From: Tessaracoccus caeni
GTDB lineage: Bacteria > Actinomycetota > Actinomycetes > Propionibacteriales > Propionibacteriaceae
Assembly (NCBI RefSeq): GCF_029211185.1
Contig: NZ_JARGDO010000010.1
Location: forward strand, 62,001-126,000
DNA: 64,000 nt
Reading direction: 5' to 3'
Under the pieces are notes generated by a model. It was given only the letters and a program-made list of their open reading frames with translations, was not told the origin of the DNA and searched no databases. Positions 16,357-23,356 of this stretch are shown here, piece by piece (the first letter of the stretch is position 1; each line of letters begins with the position of its first letter). A program made the translations under genes and the position numbers.

Positions 16357-17291
16357 GCGGCATGACGACACACACCGCCACCTCCGGGCAGGGCCCAGTC
16401 CACGGAGGACATGAGCGACCCCAGGAGCCGCCCCAATCGCAACCGGGCTGGTCGTTCCTGCGATCGCGCCGCTGGCTCGGGTACTACGTCCTCCTCGTCA
16501 TCTTCTGCATCGTCTGCGTCTGGCTCGCTGACTGGCAGTTCGACCGGCGAGCCGATGCCCGAGCGGAGATCGCGCGCATTGAGCAGAACTACGACGCCGC
16601 AGCTATCCCGCTCGATGACGCTGTGCCCGACCCTGCTGGCTTCGACGAAGACACACTGAAATGGCAGACCGCCACCGTGCGCGGCGAGTACCTCGGCAAC
16701 CCCTTCCTCGCCCGCAACCGACCCGGCCCCGAAGGGGTCGGCTCACATCTCCTCCAAGCTCTGCGCACCGATCAGGGGTTGATGTTCATCGTCGACCGCG
16801 GCTGGGTGCCGGTCAATGGCAACGAGGCGAATGCGGGCGACGCCTGGCTCGACAGCATTCCTGCAGCCCCAACCGGGCCGGTCGAGGTCGACGTGCGACT
16901 TCGGGCGAGTGAACCGCAGATCGCCGGGCGCCTCGCTCAGGGCAGCACGGTCGCCAGTATCAACTTGCCCGAGATCGCCCGGATCGGCGGTTTCGATGAG
17001 GCCTACACCGGGGCGTACGGCATGCTCATCGGGGAAACCCCCAAGGCCGAAACCGGGGTGCTCCCCGAGCCACCGGAGCGCGATGAAGGCCCGCACCTCT
17101 CTTACGCGCTGCAATGGTATGTGTTCATCCTCATCGCCGCCTTCGGCGTCGTCTACGCCGCCCGGCAGGAGCATCGCGGTCTGAATGCGGGCAGCGAAGC
17201 CGTGCTGCGGCAGCAGCGACGAGCCGCAGCGCGCAAGGCCCGGCGCGGCACGACCGACGCCGAAGAGGAAGACGCCTTCCTCGAGCAGTAG
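16353..17291 (+). CDS. SURF1-family cytochrome oxidase assembly protein
   Basis: A 312-residue protein (TTG at 16353, or ATG at 16362). Two helices, one near 45-65 (YYVLLVIFCIVCVWLADWQFDRR) and one near 252-270 (ALQWYVFILIAAFGVVYA), flank an outer domain, which is the SURF1 layout. Family-typical WQ and GWVP motifs are present. SURF1 helps insert haem a into haem-copper oxidases. The inner tail is Arg/Glu-rich. It links this block to oxidase assembly, together with CtaG. Confidence 0.9.
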   Translation: MSGMTTHTATSGQGPVHGGHERPQEPPQSQPGWSFLRSRRWLGYYVLLVIFCIVCVWLADWQFDRRADARAEIARIEQNYDAAAIPLDDAVPDPAGFDEDTLKWQTATVRGEYLGNPFLARNRPGPEGVGSHLLQALRTDQGLMFIVDRGWVPVNGNEANAGDAWLDSIPAAPTGPVEVDVRLRASEPQIAGRLAQGSTVASINLPEIARIGGFDEAYTGAYGMLIGETPKAETGVLPEPPERDEGPHLSYALQWYVFILIAAFGVVYAARQEHRGLNAGSEAVLRQQRRAAARKARRGTTDAEEEDAFLEQ

Positions 17292-17354
17292 CGGTCGCCA
17301 CCGGCCGCATGCGCCGGAGCGTCTTCCCGACCCGGGCCATCGAAAGGAGCAGGC

Positions 17355-17570
17355 GTGGAGATCGCCCTCTGGATCACGCAGCTGCTCATCATGTCCGCCC
17401 TGATCGCCGTCATCGGTGTCGCCGGCGCACCCCCGCGCGACAGCCGCGAGGATCCGACCGTTCGCGAGGAGCTCGACGACTTCGTCTACCGCTCGCGTCG
17501 GCTCGGCTCACGGCTCAAGCGCCGATGGCAGCAGCGCGGCAGGCGGAAGAAACGCCCTCCGCGTCGCTGA
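17355..17570 (+). CDS. Small single-pass membrane protein, unknown
   Basis: A 71-residue protein. The GTG at 17355 follows AAAGGAGC. A first helix (about residues 4-24) is followed by a strongly basic tail (RRLGSRLKRRWQQRGRRKKRPPRR). The family is not recognised. It sits 63 bases after SURF1 and may be the last gene of that operon. Confidence 0.6.
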   Translation: MEIALWITQLLIMSALIAVIGVAGAPPRDSREDPTVREELDDFVYRSRRLGSRLKRRWQQRGRRKKRPPRR

Positions 17571-17668
17571 TCTGTCGTCTTGCCGGGTCTTGCCTACACT
17601 GGACGATGCGGCTACACTAGTGAGTGCAAACCGGAGCATTCCAGCCCAGCGCTCGATAGCTCCGGCGG

Positions 17669-17710
17669 CCCCCGGTCTCTTGCTTCGGCTACCGGGGGTT
17701 GCTTTTTTCC
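17669..17710 (+). terminator. Rho-independent terminator, possibly end of a small transcript
   Basis: The arms CCCCCGGT and ACCGGGGG, with a 14-base loop, are followed by TTGC and a run of six T. It closes the SURF1 operon. Two TACACT-like -10 elements about 80 bases upstream (17592-17597 and 17612-17617) could start a short RNA ending here. The minus-strand DUF3800-like gene ends inside the hairpin (17689). Confidence 0.7.
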
Positions 17711-18381
17711 ACGGGCACGACCCGCAGCAGCGGCGCCAGCGGCACGGCATAGCCCGCGTCGCTCCCACGCTCAAGGTGGCTCTGCGCGAACGCCACGATG
17801 TCGGGCACCCACAGCAGCGGCTCCACTGACGGTGAGGTGAAGGTCACCTGCATCTGGCCGATCACCTGCGCCTGTCGCATCGTCTTGATCGTCCGCAGAT
17901 CACGGGCCCGCTGTCCTTGGTGGCGTCGCTCCTCGGCCACGACGAGCGACGGCCGAGGCGTCAGCTGCCCCTCGTGCAGGTTCCCCAGCAGTGCCGTCAA
18001 GCATGCCTCGCGAGCGAGTTCATCGCCGCCAGGAGCATCTTCGATCGGCGACTGCACCGCCAACAGGAACGCTTCGTCCTCCTCGGCTGCGGCGAGGTAG
18101 CGGCAGAGCTCGTGGATCGTCTCCGCATCGCCCGCCGCGTGTGCCTCGCTCGTATGCCAGTAGCTTCCGCCGACGATCGACCCGAGATCGTCACGCACCG
18201 GCTGATGGAGTCGAACCGGCGACACATACGCGGTCGCGATGTAGAACGTGCGTGCACCGTGTGCGACCTCGGGGACGACGTAGCTCTCATCGACGAACGC
18301 CACATGCGCATCCGGTCGGAGACGACGGTAGGACTCGGAGAGCAGCCGACGCCGAGTCTCATCCGTGTGCGAAGCTGCCAT
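17689..18381 (-). CDS. DUF3800-like protein
   Basis: A 230-residue soluble protein. The motif AFVDES near residues 28-33, followed by a beta-strand-rich region and a later VPDIVAFAQ, fits DUF3800, a family with an RNase H-like fold in which the Asp of the VDES motif is part of the active centre. DUF3800 proteins are often found on accessory DNA. Partner and substrate unknown. The 3' end overlaps the plus-strand terminator. Confidence 0.65.
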   Translation of the reverse strand: MAASHTDETRRRLLSESYRRLRPDAHVAFVDESYVVPEVAHGARTFYIATAYVSPVRLHQPVRDDLGSIVGGSYWHTSEAHAAGDAETIHELCRYLAAAEEDEAFLLAVQSPIEDAPGGDELAREACLTALLGNLHEGQLTPRPSLVVAEERRHQGQRARDLRTIKTMRQAQVIGQMQVTFTSPSVEPLLWVPDIVAFAQSHLERGSDAGYAVPLAPLLRVVPVEKSNPR

Positions 18382-18459
18382 TCCGCCATTCTCTCAAACC
18401 TCAGCCGGGCGGCGGGCGATGTCACCGCGGCGCGGCGTGCCGGTCAGCGTCGAACTCAC

Positions 18460-18816
18460 TCATCCCCAGATCACCATCATGCGGTAGAGCATGACGGCGA
18501 CGGCGAAGTTCACGACGACCAGCACGAGGTTCGCCGTGCGGCGACGGTCGACGAGCGCCCAGAACGCCGCACCGAACGGGATGAGTAGCGCGACGATGAG
18601 ATACATCCAGAACTCGAGCGGATCCCCCACGACGGGATTGCCTGCGACAGGCTGCACGATGCCGACGACTACCTGCGCGATGAGCAGCACCCCGACAAGC
18701 AGGGTCGCGCCGAGGGTGTAGTCGTTGGGGCCTCGCTTGCGGGAGAACTCAAGGATGCAGACGAGCGCCGCGAGCAGGGCGAGGACGATCTGGGCAATGC
18801 CGAACCAGACGATCAT
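18460..18816 (-). CDS. Four-helix membrane protein, unknown
   Basis: A 118-residue protein. The ATG at 18816 is preferred because the longer frame to 18873 has a charged, non-membrane extension that overlaps the upstream gene. Four helices (about 3-23, 38-58, 70-90 and 96-115) are visible. Downstream of the DUF418-like gene on the same strand. Function not recognised. Confidence 0.65.
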   Translation of the reverse strand: MIVWFGIAQIVLALLAALVCILEFSRKRGPNDYTLGATLLVGVLLIAQVVVGIVQPVAGNPVVGDPLEFWMYLIVALLIPFGAAFWALVDRRRTANLVLVVVNFAVAVMLYRMMVIWG

Positions 18817-18838
18817 GCGGCGAGAGCGGGGTCGACAG

Positions 18839-20020
18839 TCACGGCTCAAGGATATGCTGGCGCCGCTGCGCATTGCCCCCGGAGGAGCCAGGCGGCCCGC
18901 CGAACGACGAGAGCCGACCGATCAGAGCTTCCAGCGGCCCTTGCCCGACCAGCAGACTCCACACCACGGAGAGCACAATCGTGGCGAGCGTCATCGGGAG
19001 AAACGGGTCGAGATCGCGGAACGCATGCTCATGCGCGGAGCCGAGCAGGATCGTCGAGGCGAGGGCCCAGCCCACGATCTGCAGCACATAGGCCGTCAAC
19101 GGCATCGACCCTACCGCCCGGAGCGGGAAGGTGAGCCACGGCAGCCGTCCGGCAGAGCACAGCAGCAGGCACACGCCGATCACCGCGATCGCGAAGCCGC
19201 CGCTCCCGATCGCCTCGAGCACGCCGCTCGAGTGCGGATCCGCCGTCCACCAGGCCTCAAGGAACGGTCGATCAGCCGACTCCTCCGACGACTCCGCGCC
19301 GGGGGAGAGACTGTATCCGGCTACCGCCAGCAACATGCCAAGGCCGAGTGCCGCCCACTGCACCCGCCGCGACCACATCCCCGCGCGCGCCAGACCGAGG
19401 CCCGCGAGGGTGAACGCGACCCACAGCGGAAACGGATAGTTCCATCCGATGTAGAGCCCGGTGAGCCAGCCTTCGTAGCTCTCCCACCACGGCGAGGCAT
19501 TCGCCCACACCACCACGGGCGAAGCCACGAGCACGACGATCGCGGCTGCGAGGAACAGCCGTGAGGCGCGCTGCGCGAGCAGGGGGAGCGCCAGGACGAA
19601 GATGACCGCATAAGTCGGCAAGATGATCGCCGCCGGTACGTCGAGGCTGATGAGCAGCACGCCGATAAGCCAGATCAACAGCGCCCGGATCACCACCCGC
19701 AGCCTCGCCCGGCCGAGCCCGGCACCGCTCGGAGGCCTCGGGCCGCCCGTGGAGAGGCCGAGCGAGACGCCAGCGAGCGTGGCGAAGAGGATCGAGGAGC
19801 GACCGTTCACGATCGCCCCCCATGTCGACGGCTCCGTCCACGACAGCGAGCCGAGCCAGAGCAGATGCGCCGCCAACATGCCCAGCACCGCGAGCCCGCG
19901 AGCGAGGTCGACCCCCGCGACCCGGGCGGGGCCGTTCAGCCGCCGCCAGTTTCGTTCGATGCGGCGGCGCAGCGGAGTCGTGGGGGCGCTCGTCATGCTC
20001 CGCCGCCGATCCCGCGCCAC
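18839..20020 (-). CDS. DUF418/HGSNAT-like multi-pass acyltransferase-type membrane protein
   Basis: Up to 393 residues (GTG at 20020); the ATG at 19996 with GGCGGAG upstream is the better start and gives 385. About ten helices. The opening RVAGVDLARGLAVLGMLAAHL is the hallmark of the DUF1624/DUF418 group related to heparan-alpha-glucosaminide N-acetyltransferase. It may acylate an envelope glycan; the substrate is unknown. It lies just downstream of the CDF exporter and may be co-transcribed with it. Confidence 0.75.
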   Translation of the reverse strand: MARDRRRSMTSAPTTPLRRRIERNWRRLNGPARVAGVDLARGLAVLGMLAAHLLWLGSLSWTEPSTWGAIVNGRSSILFATLAGVSLGLSTGGPRPPSGAGLGRARLRVVIRALLIWLIGVLLISLDVPAAIILPTYAVIFVLALPLLAQRASRLFLAAAIVVLVASPVVVWANASPWWESYEGWLTGLYIGWNYPFPLWVAFTLAGLGLARAGMWSRRVQWAALGLGMLLAVAGYSLSPGAESSEESADRPFLEAWWTADPHSSGVLEAIGSGGFAIAVIGVCLLLCSAGRLPWLTFPLRAVGSMPLTAYVLQIVGWALASTILLGSAHEHAFRDLDPFLPMTLATIVLSVVWSLLVGQGPLEALIGRLSSFGGPPGSSGGNAQRRQHILEP

Positions 20021-20024
20021 TCGC

Positions 20025-20966
20025 TCATGGGTGCTTGACGCCCACCGGCTCGTCGTCGCTGATGTGCGCCGTCTCGATCTGGAAGGTCGAGTGGTTGACC
20101 GACACCTCGAAGTGCTCCGCTACGCACTCCTTCACCGCATGGAGCACTTCGGCAGCATGCCCGTCGGTGAAGCATTCATCCTCGACGACGACATGCGCGG
20201 TGATCGTCGGCAGACCGGTCGCGACCGTCGAAGCGTGCAGGTCGTGCACATCCTTGACGTGCTCGAGCTCGAGGATGTGCGCACGCACCTCGTCGAGATT
20301 GAGGCCCTTGGGGGTGAACTCCATGAGCACGCTCGTCGTCTCGCGCATCAGCTTGAAGGCGCGGGGCACGATGAGCGCGGCGATGAAGAGGCCGGCGAGG
20401 GCGTCGGCGCGCTGGAAGCCCGTGGTGGCGATCACGATGGCGGCGACGATCACGCCCAGGGAGCCGAGCGCGTCGTTGAGCACCTCGAGGAATGCGGCGC
20501 GCATATTGAAGTTTGCGCCTCGGCTCGAGGAGAGAATGAGGATGGCGGTGATGTTCGCGGCGAGGCCGACGATACCGAAGACCAGCAGCTCGGTCGCAGG
20601 CACCTCCGGCGGTTCGAATAGGCGCCGGATGCCCTCGATGGCGGTGTAAAAGCCGACCACGAGCAGTAGCGTCGCCTGCCCGAGCGCGGCGATCACCTCG
20701 ATCCGGCGGAACCCCCAGGTGCGCGTCGACGTCGCCGGCCGCAGCATCAGTGTCGCCGCGATCAGCGCGACCAGCAGCCCCGAGGCGTCGGTGATGGCAT
20801 GCGCGGTGTCAGTGAGCAGTGCGAGGCTTCCGGTGACGACGGAACCCACGGCCTGCGCGACGACGATCGTTGCGGTGATGCCGAAGGCGATCCAGAGCTT
20901 ACGGCGATAGTCGCCGGGCTGTCCCGCCTCGGCCACGCCCGGGCCGTGATCATGTCCTGCGCCCAT
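20025..20966 (-). CDS. Cation diffusion facilitator metal exporter (CzcD/ZitB type)
   Basis: A 313-residue protein. Six helices and a cytoplasmic C-terminal domain. Metal-site segments are LLTDTAHAITDASG in helix 2 and EVLNDALGSLGV in helix 5, giving the expected HxxxD and an NxxxD variant (many Zn/Cd exporters have HxxxD in both). The N-terminus starts with a His pair (GHDHG). It swaps Zn2+, or Cd2+/Co2+, for protons. Divergent from an ArsR-type sensor, with a perfect operator palindrome between them. Confidence 0.92.
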   Translation of the reverse strand: MGAGHDHGPGVAEAGQPGDYRRKLWIAFGITATIVVAQAVGSVVTGSLALLTDTAHAITDASGLLVALIAATLMLRPATSTRTWGFRRIEVIAALGQATLLLVVGFYTAIEGIRRLFEPPEVPATELLVFGIVGLAANITAILILSSSRGANFNMRAAFLEVLNDALGSLGVIVAAIVIATTGFQRADALAGLFIAALIVPRAFKLMRETTSVLMEFTPKGLNLDEVRAHILELEHVKDVHDLHASTVATGLPTITAHVVVEDECFTDGHAAEVLHAVKECVAEHFEVSVNHSTFQIETAHISDDEPVGVKHP

Positions 20967-21014
20967 TCGAGATCTCCGTTCTCATTCGGTACTGGTCAAT
21001 ACACTTCACTATAT

Positions 21015-21044
21015 AGATAACATCGTCGTTTGGCGATGTTATCT
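21015..21044. promoter_or_regulatory. Perfect palindromic operator for the ArsR-type sensor, site 1
   Basis: The arms AGATAACATCG and CGATGTTATCT are separated by 8 bases. The site lies between the divergent cdf and arsR genes. The same left arm with the same 8-base spacing recurs at 21095. Size and A/T-rich ends are typical of ArsR/SmtB sensors that bind about 12-2-12 type repeats. Confidence 0.8.
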
Positions 21045-21094
21045 TTCGCCAATAAGTCGCGGCTGCCTCCGACCTAGAGTGATTGCCGATTCGG

Positions 21095-21118
21095 AGATAA
21101 CATCGTGATATGACGATG
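21095..21118. promoter_or_regulatory. Second, half-degenerate operator over the arsR start codon
   Basis: AGATAACATCG, 8 bases, then CGATG, after which the palindrome breaks. It covers the ATG at 21110, so binding would directly block the sensor's own transcription or translation. The weaker right half fits a lower-affinity autoregulatory site. Confidence 0.6.
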
Positions 21119-21790
21119 CAAGCCGAACGTTCTCATGAGCTGCCGACGATTGCCGAAGCCGAGGCGCTGACCTCTGCGGCAGCCCTCTTCCATAGCCTCG
21201 GCGATCCTTCCCGACTGGTGATCCTGCAGCATCTGCAACTCGGGGAGCACCGCGTGGTCGACCTGGTGAAGCACCTCGGTCTCTCCCAGAGCACCGTCTC
21301 CAAGCATCTCGCCTGCTTGAAAGACACCGGCATGGTCGTCTCGCGAGCCGAGGGGCGGGCCTCGATGTACTCGCTCGCGCATCCCGACGCCGTCGTTGCG
21401 ATCCTCGCAGCAGCCGAGAAGATGCTAGCTCTCACCGGGGACGCCGTCCGCTTGTGCCCCATGCATCATGAGGGCATCATGAGGGCATCACCGCTGACTG
21501 ACCGGCCAGCGTGCTCACTCCGGCGTCTCTTCGACAGGCGCGGGCTCGGCAGCCGCCGGCGACTGCGCGGGAGGCTGCTGTTTCGGCGGGAGACCAGCTT
21601 TCGCGCGCTCCTCGGCCTCGATCTGCTTATAGACCCGGCGCTCCGTGCGATCGGCCCGAGAGATCGCGCGGATCACGAACCAGAAGAAGGCGCCGATGAT
21701 CACCGACGGGGTGAGCGACCAGAGCGCGTTCGCCCACCAGTTCTCCATGCGCAGAGGCTACTGTTGCATGCTGTGAGAACAATGCAATAA
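21110..21790 (+). CDS. ArsR/SmtB-type metal sensor with frameshift-derived C-terminal tail
   Basis: The frame gives 226 residues, about twice the usual size. Residues 1-120 are a normal ArsR winged helix (LGLSQSTVSKHLACLKDTGMVV at about 62-83), followed by LCPMHHEG. At 21465-21486 the 11-mer ATCATGAGGGC is present twice in tandem. Removing one copy restores a 126-residue protein ending HHEGITAD. The duplication shifts the frame, so the last 100 or so residues are Arg-rich antisense reading of the next gene. The DNA-binding part should still work; the tail may disturb folding or the metal site near Cys/His. Controls the divergent CDF gene. Confidence 0.8.
   Translation: MTMQAERSHELPTIAEAEALTSAAALFHSLGDPSRLVILQHLQLGEHRVVDLVKHLGLSQSTVSKHLACLKDTGMVVSRAEGRASMYSLAHPDAVVAILAAAEKMLALTGDAVRLCPMHHEGIMRASPLTDRPACSLRRLFDRRGLGSRRRLRGRLLFRRETSFRALLGLDLLIDPALRAIGPRDRADHEPEEGADDHRRGERPERVRPPVLHAQRLLLHAVRTMQ
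21465..21486 (+). repeat. 11-bp tandem duplication that shifts the arsR reading frame
   Basis: Two exact copies of ATCATGAGGGC sit side by side at codons 119-126 of the sensor. A duplication of 11 bases is not a multiple of three and moves the natural TGA (21496-21498) out of frame. Confidence 0.9.
21515..21748 (-). CDS. Small single-pass membrane protein, unknown
   Basis: A 77-residue protein: one helix (about residues 8-28, ALWSLTPSVIIGAFFWFVIRAI), a charged stretch (RADRTERRVYKQIEAEERAK), then a Pro/Ala/Glu tail. The amino-acid pattern is natural, unlike the antisense ArsR tail that reads across it. Family not recognised with confidence. It converges with the arsR gene. Confidence 0.65.
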   Translation of the reverse strand: MENWWANALWSLTPSVIIGAFFWFVIRAISRADRTERRVYKQIEAEERAKAGLPPKQQPPAQSPAAAEPAPVEETPE

Positions 21791-21807
21791 CTCGACGAGA
21801 TGTAGAG
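21791..21807. promoter_or_regulatory. BlaI/CopY-type operator, site A (autoregulation)
   Basis: CTCGACG-AGA-TGTAGAG lies 29 bases before the repressor ATG. Its right half equals the right half of the site at 29112, and the left half matches 5 of 7 positions of a perfect partner. See sites at 23073 and 29112. Confidence 0.6.
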
Positions 21808-21835
21808 TAAAAATCATCGACGAGGAGGGTACGAC

Positions 21836-22213
21836 ATGGCCGGGGTGCGCAAACGCGAATGGGGCGGTCTCGAAGACGAGGTCATGCAACGACTCCACGA
21901 ACAGGAGCGCGCCGTGAGCGCGCGCGAACTGCAGACCATGTTCAGCGAACCCGTGCCGGCCTACACGACGCTCATGACGGCACTTACCCGCTTGGAAGGG
22001 AAAGGCCGCGTCGAACGGATCGGCGACTCGCCCCGGAAGATCAGCTTCCGACCGCTGCGATCAAGTGAGAAGGAGGCGAGCGAGACGATGACCTCCGCGC
22101 TCGAGCAGGCCGCCGACCGGCGGGCCGCCCTGCTCGCCTTCGCCGGGAATCTCGCCGAAGACGACGTCGCCGCGCTCATGGACGCCTTCGGCGAGGCGAA
22201 GCCCGAAGGATAA
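21836..22213 (+). CDS. BlaI/MecI/CopY-family transcriptional repressor
   Basis: A 125-residue protein. The ATG at 21836 follows GAGGAGGG. N-terminal winged helix (LEDEVMQRLHEQERAVSARELQ; PAYTTLMTALTRLEGKGRVERI) and a C-terminal helical dimer part ending in ALMDAFGEAKPEG. It is paired with an M56 protease, as in BlaR-BlaI. The downstream genes all handle copper, so this is probably the copper-responsive repressor of the locus, acting on the CTACA-N3-TGTAG sites. No CopY-type Cys-x-Cys motif is present, so release by cleavage is more likely than direct copper binding. Confidence 0.88.
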   Translation: MAGVRKREWGGLEDEVMQRLHEQERAVSARELQTMFSEPVPAYTTLMTALTRLEGKGRVERIGDSPRKISFRPLRSSEKEASETMTSALEQAADRRAALLAFAGNLAEDDVAALMDAFGEAKPEG

Positions 22214-22219
22214 CCGACC

Positions 22220-23035
22220 GTGCTGCTCCTTGCCCTAGTTCTCCTGGGCACGGCCCTCGCGCTCGCCGTGCTCTGCCCGCGCGTGCTCACCGCAGGACGC
22301 TGGCACCTCTTCCACCCGAGAGCCGCGCTGACGGTCTGGTTCGGGTCGTTCGGCGTGGGCATCGCGACCGCCCTCGCCGGCATCGCCCTCGGCATCGTCG
22401 CGGTCGAGTCGCTGCGGCACACCATCCCGCACACCACCAGCGTGACCGTATCAGCGGTGATCTGGGTCGCCGCCGGGATCTCCGGCGTCTTCCTCGTCTT
22501 CGCCTTCACCTTCGCCGGCTCGCTGCAGTCCCTGCGCCCGGCCTCCCACTCCCACGCTGTCGCCTATGCGAGAGACGAGCACATCGGATTCACCCTCGTC
22601 CGCTTCCACTCGGAGACGCCCGAAGCCTATGCTGTCCCCGGCAGACGTCCCGAGATCTTCGTCTCCTCAGCCATGGAGCAGCTCCTCACCCCGCCGCAGT
22701 TGCAAGCCGTGCTCGCCCACGAGTTCGCCCATCTGCGCCACCAGCACGGACTCGCCATCCGCATTGCCCAGCTCAACACGCTCGTCCTGCCGGGTACCCG
22801 AGCCAGCCGAGCGCTCGAACGCGCCACCCGCCTGCAGATTGAGCTCGCTGCCGACGATGCCGCCGCCCGTCAAGTCGGGGCCGCACACCTCGCGAATGCA
22901 CTCATCGTCCTCGCAGCCGCGACGCACGATGTCGGCATGACCCTCCGAGCCGAGCGCCTCACCCGGAAACGCTGGCCTACCCCGCAGCGACGCCGCATCC
23001 CGCAGGGCCTGCACGCCGCCGCACAGTTGCGCTGA
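22220..23035 (+). CDS. M56-family membrane metalloprotease
   Basis: A 271-residue protein. The GTG at 22220 is 6 bases after the repressor stop. Three helices (about 2-20, 36-58 and 74-98), then the zinc site HEFAH (His167, Glu168, His171) and a later Glu in LQIELAADDAA. M56 proteases (BlaR1/MecR1 type) cleave their BlaI partner after a signal. There is no penicillin-binding domain, so the signal is not a beta-lactam by this evidence; copper or envelope stress is likely from the context. Confidence 0.88.
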   Translation: MLLLALVLLGTALALAVLCPRVLTAGRWHLFHPRAALTVWFGSFGVGIATALAGIALGIVAVESLRHTIPHTTSVTVSAVIWVAAGISGVFLVFAFTFAGSLQSLRPASHSHAVAYARDEHIGFTLVRFHSETPEAYAVPGRRPEIFVSSAMEQLLTPPQLQAVLAHEFAHLRHQHGLAIRIAQLNTLVLPGTRASRALERATRLQIELAADDAAARQVGAAHLANALIVLAAATHDVGMTLRAERLTRKRWPTPQRRRIPQGLHAAAQLR

Positions 23036-23072
23036 CCTCGTCGCGCCGGCTGCCCGCGCCAAGCTCGCGTAC

Positions 23073-23089
23073 GTCTACATCTTGTAGTC
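23073..23089. promoter_or_regulatory. BlaI/CopY-type operator, site B (chaperone-copD-copA operon)
   Basis: GTCTACA-TCT-TGTAGTC, a near-perfect inverted repeat with core CTACA-N3-TGTAG. It lies 34 bases before the chaperone start and would sit over or just after the promoter of the five-gene copper operon. Confidence 0.7.
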
Positions 23090-23122
23090 TTAAGCGAGTA
23101 TCCCGAGGAGAGGACGACGGCG

Positions 23123-23356
23123 ATGGACGTGACCAGCAAGCAGGAGCTCACCGTCAACGGCATGACCTGCAGCCACTGCGCTCAGACGTTGACCACGGTG
23201 CTCAGCGCGCTCAGCGGCGTCGAGAACGTCGACGTCGACGTGACCTCCGGCCGGGTGATCCTCGACGTCGCCCACCCCCTCAGCACCAACGCCCTCACGC
23301 AGGCCGTCAGCGAGGCCGGCTTCGAACTCACCGCCATCCGCGAGCGGGCACGATGA
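23123..23356 (+). CDS. Copper chaperone, HMA domain (CopZ-like)
   Basis: A 77-residue single HMA domain with GMTCSHC (Cys16 and Cys19). The ATG at 23123 follows GAGGAGAGGACG. Binds Cu(I) and passes it to the ATPase CopA encoded two genes later. It overlaps the next start (ATGA). Confidence 0.92.
   Translation: MDVTSKQELTVNGMTCSHCAQTLTTVLSALSGVENVDVDVTSGRVILDVAHPLSTNALTQAVSEAGFELTAIRERAR

Noticed and set aside
17669-17710. Actinobacterial 6C RNA
   Set aside because: Only one C-run hairpin is present; the second conserved hairpin of that RNA was not found.
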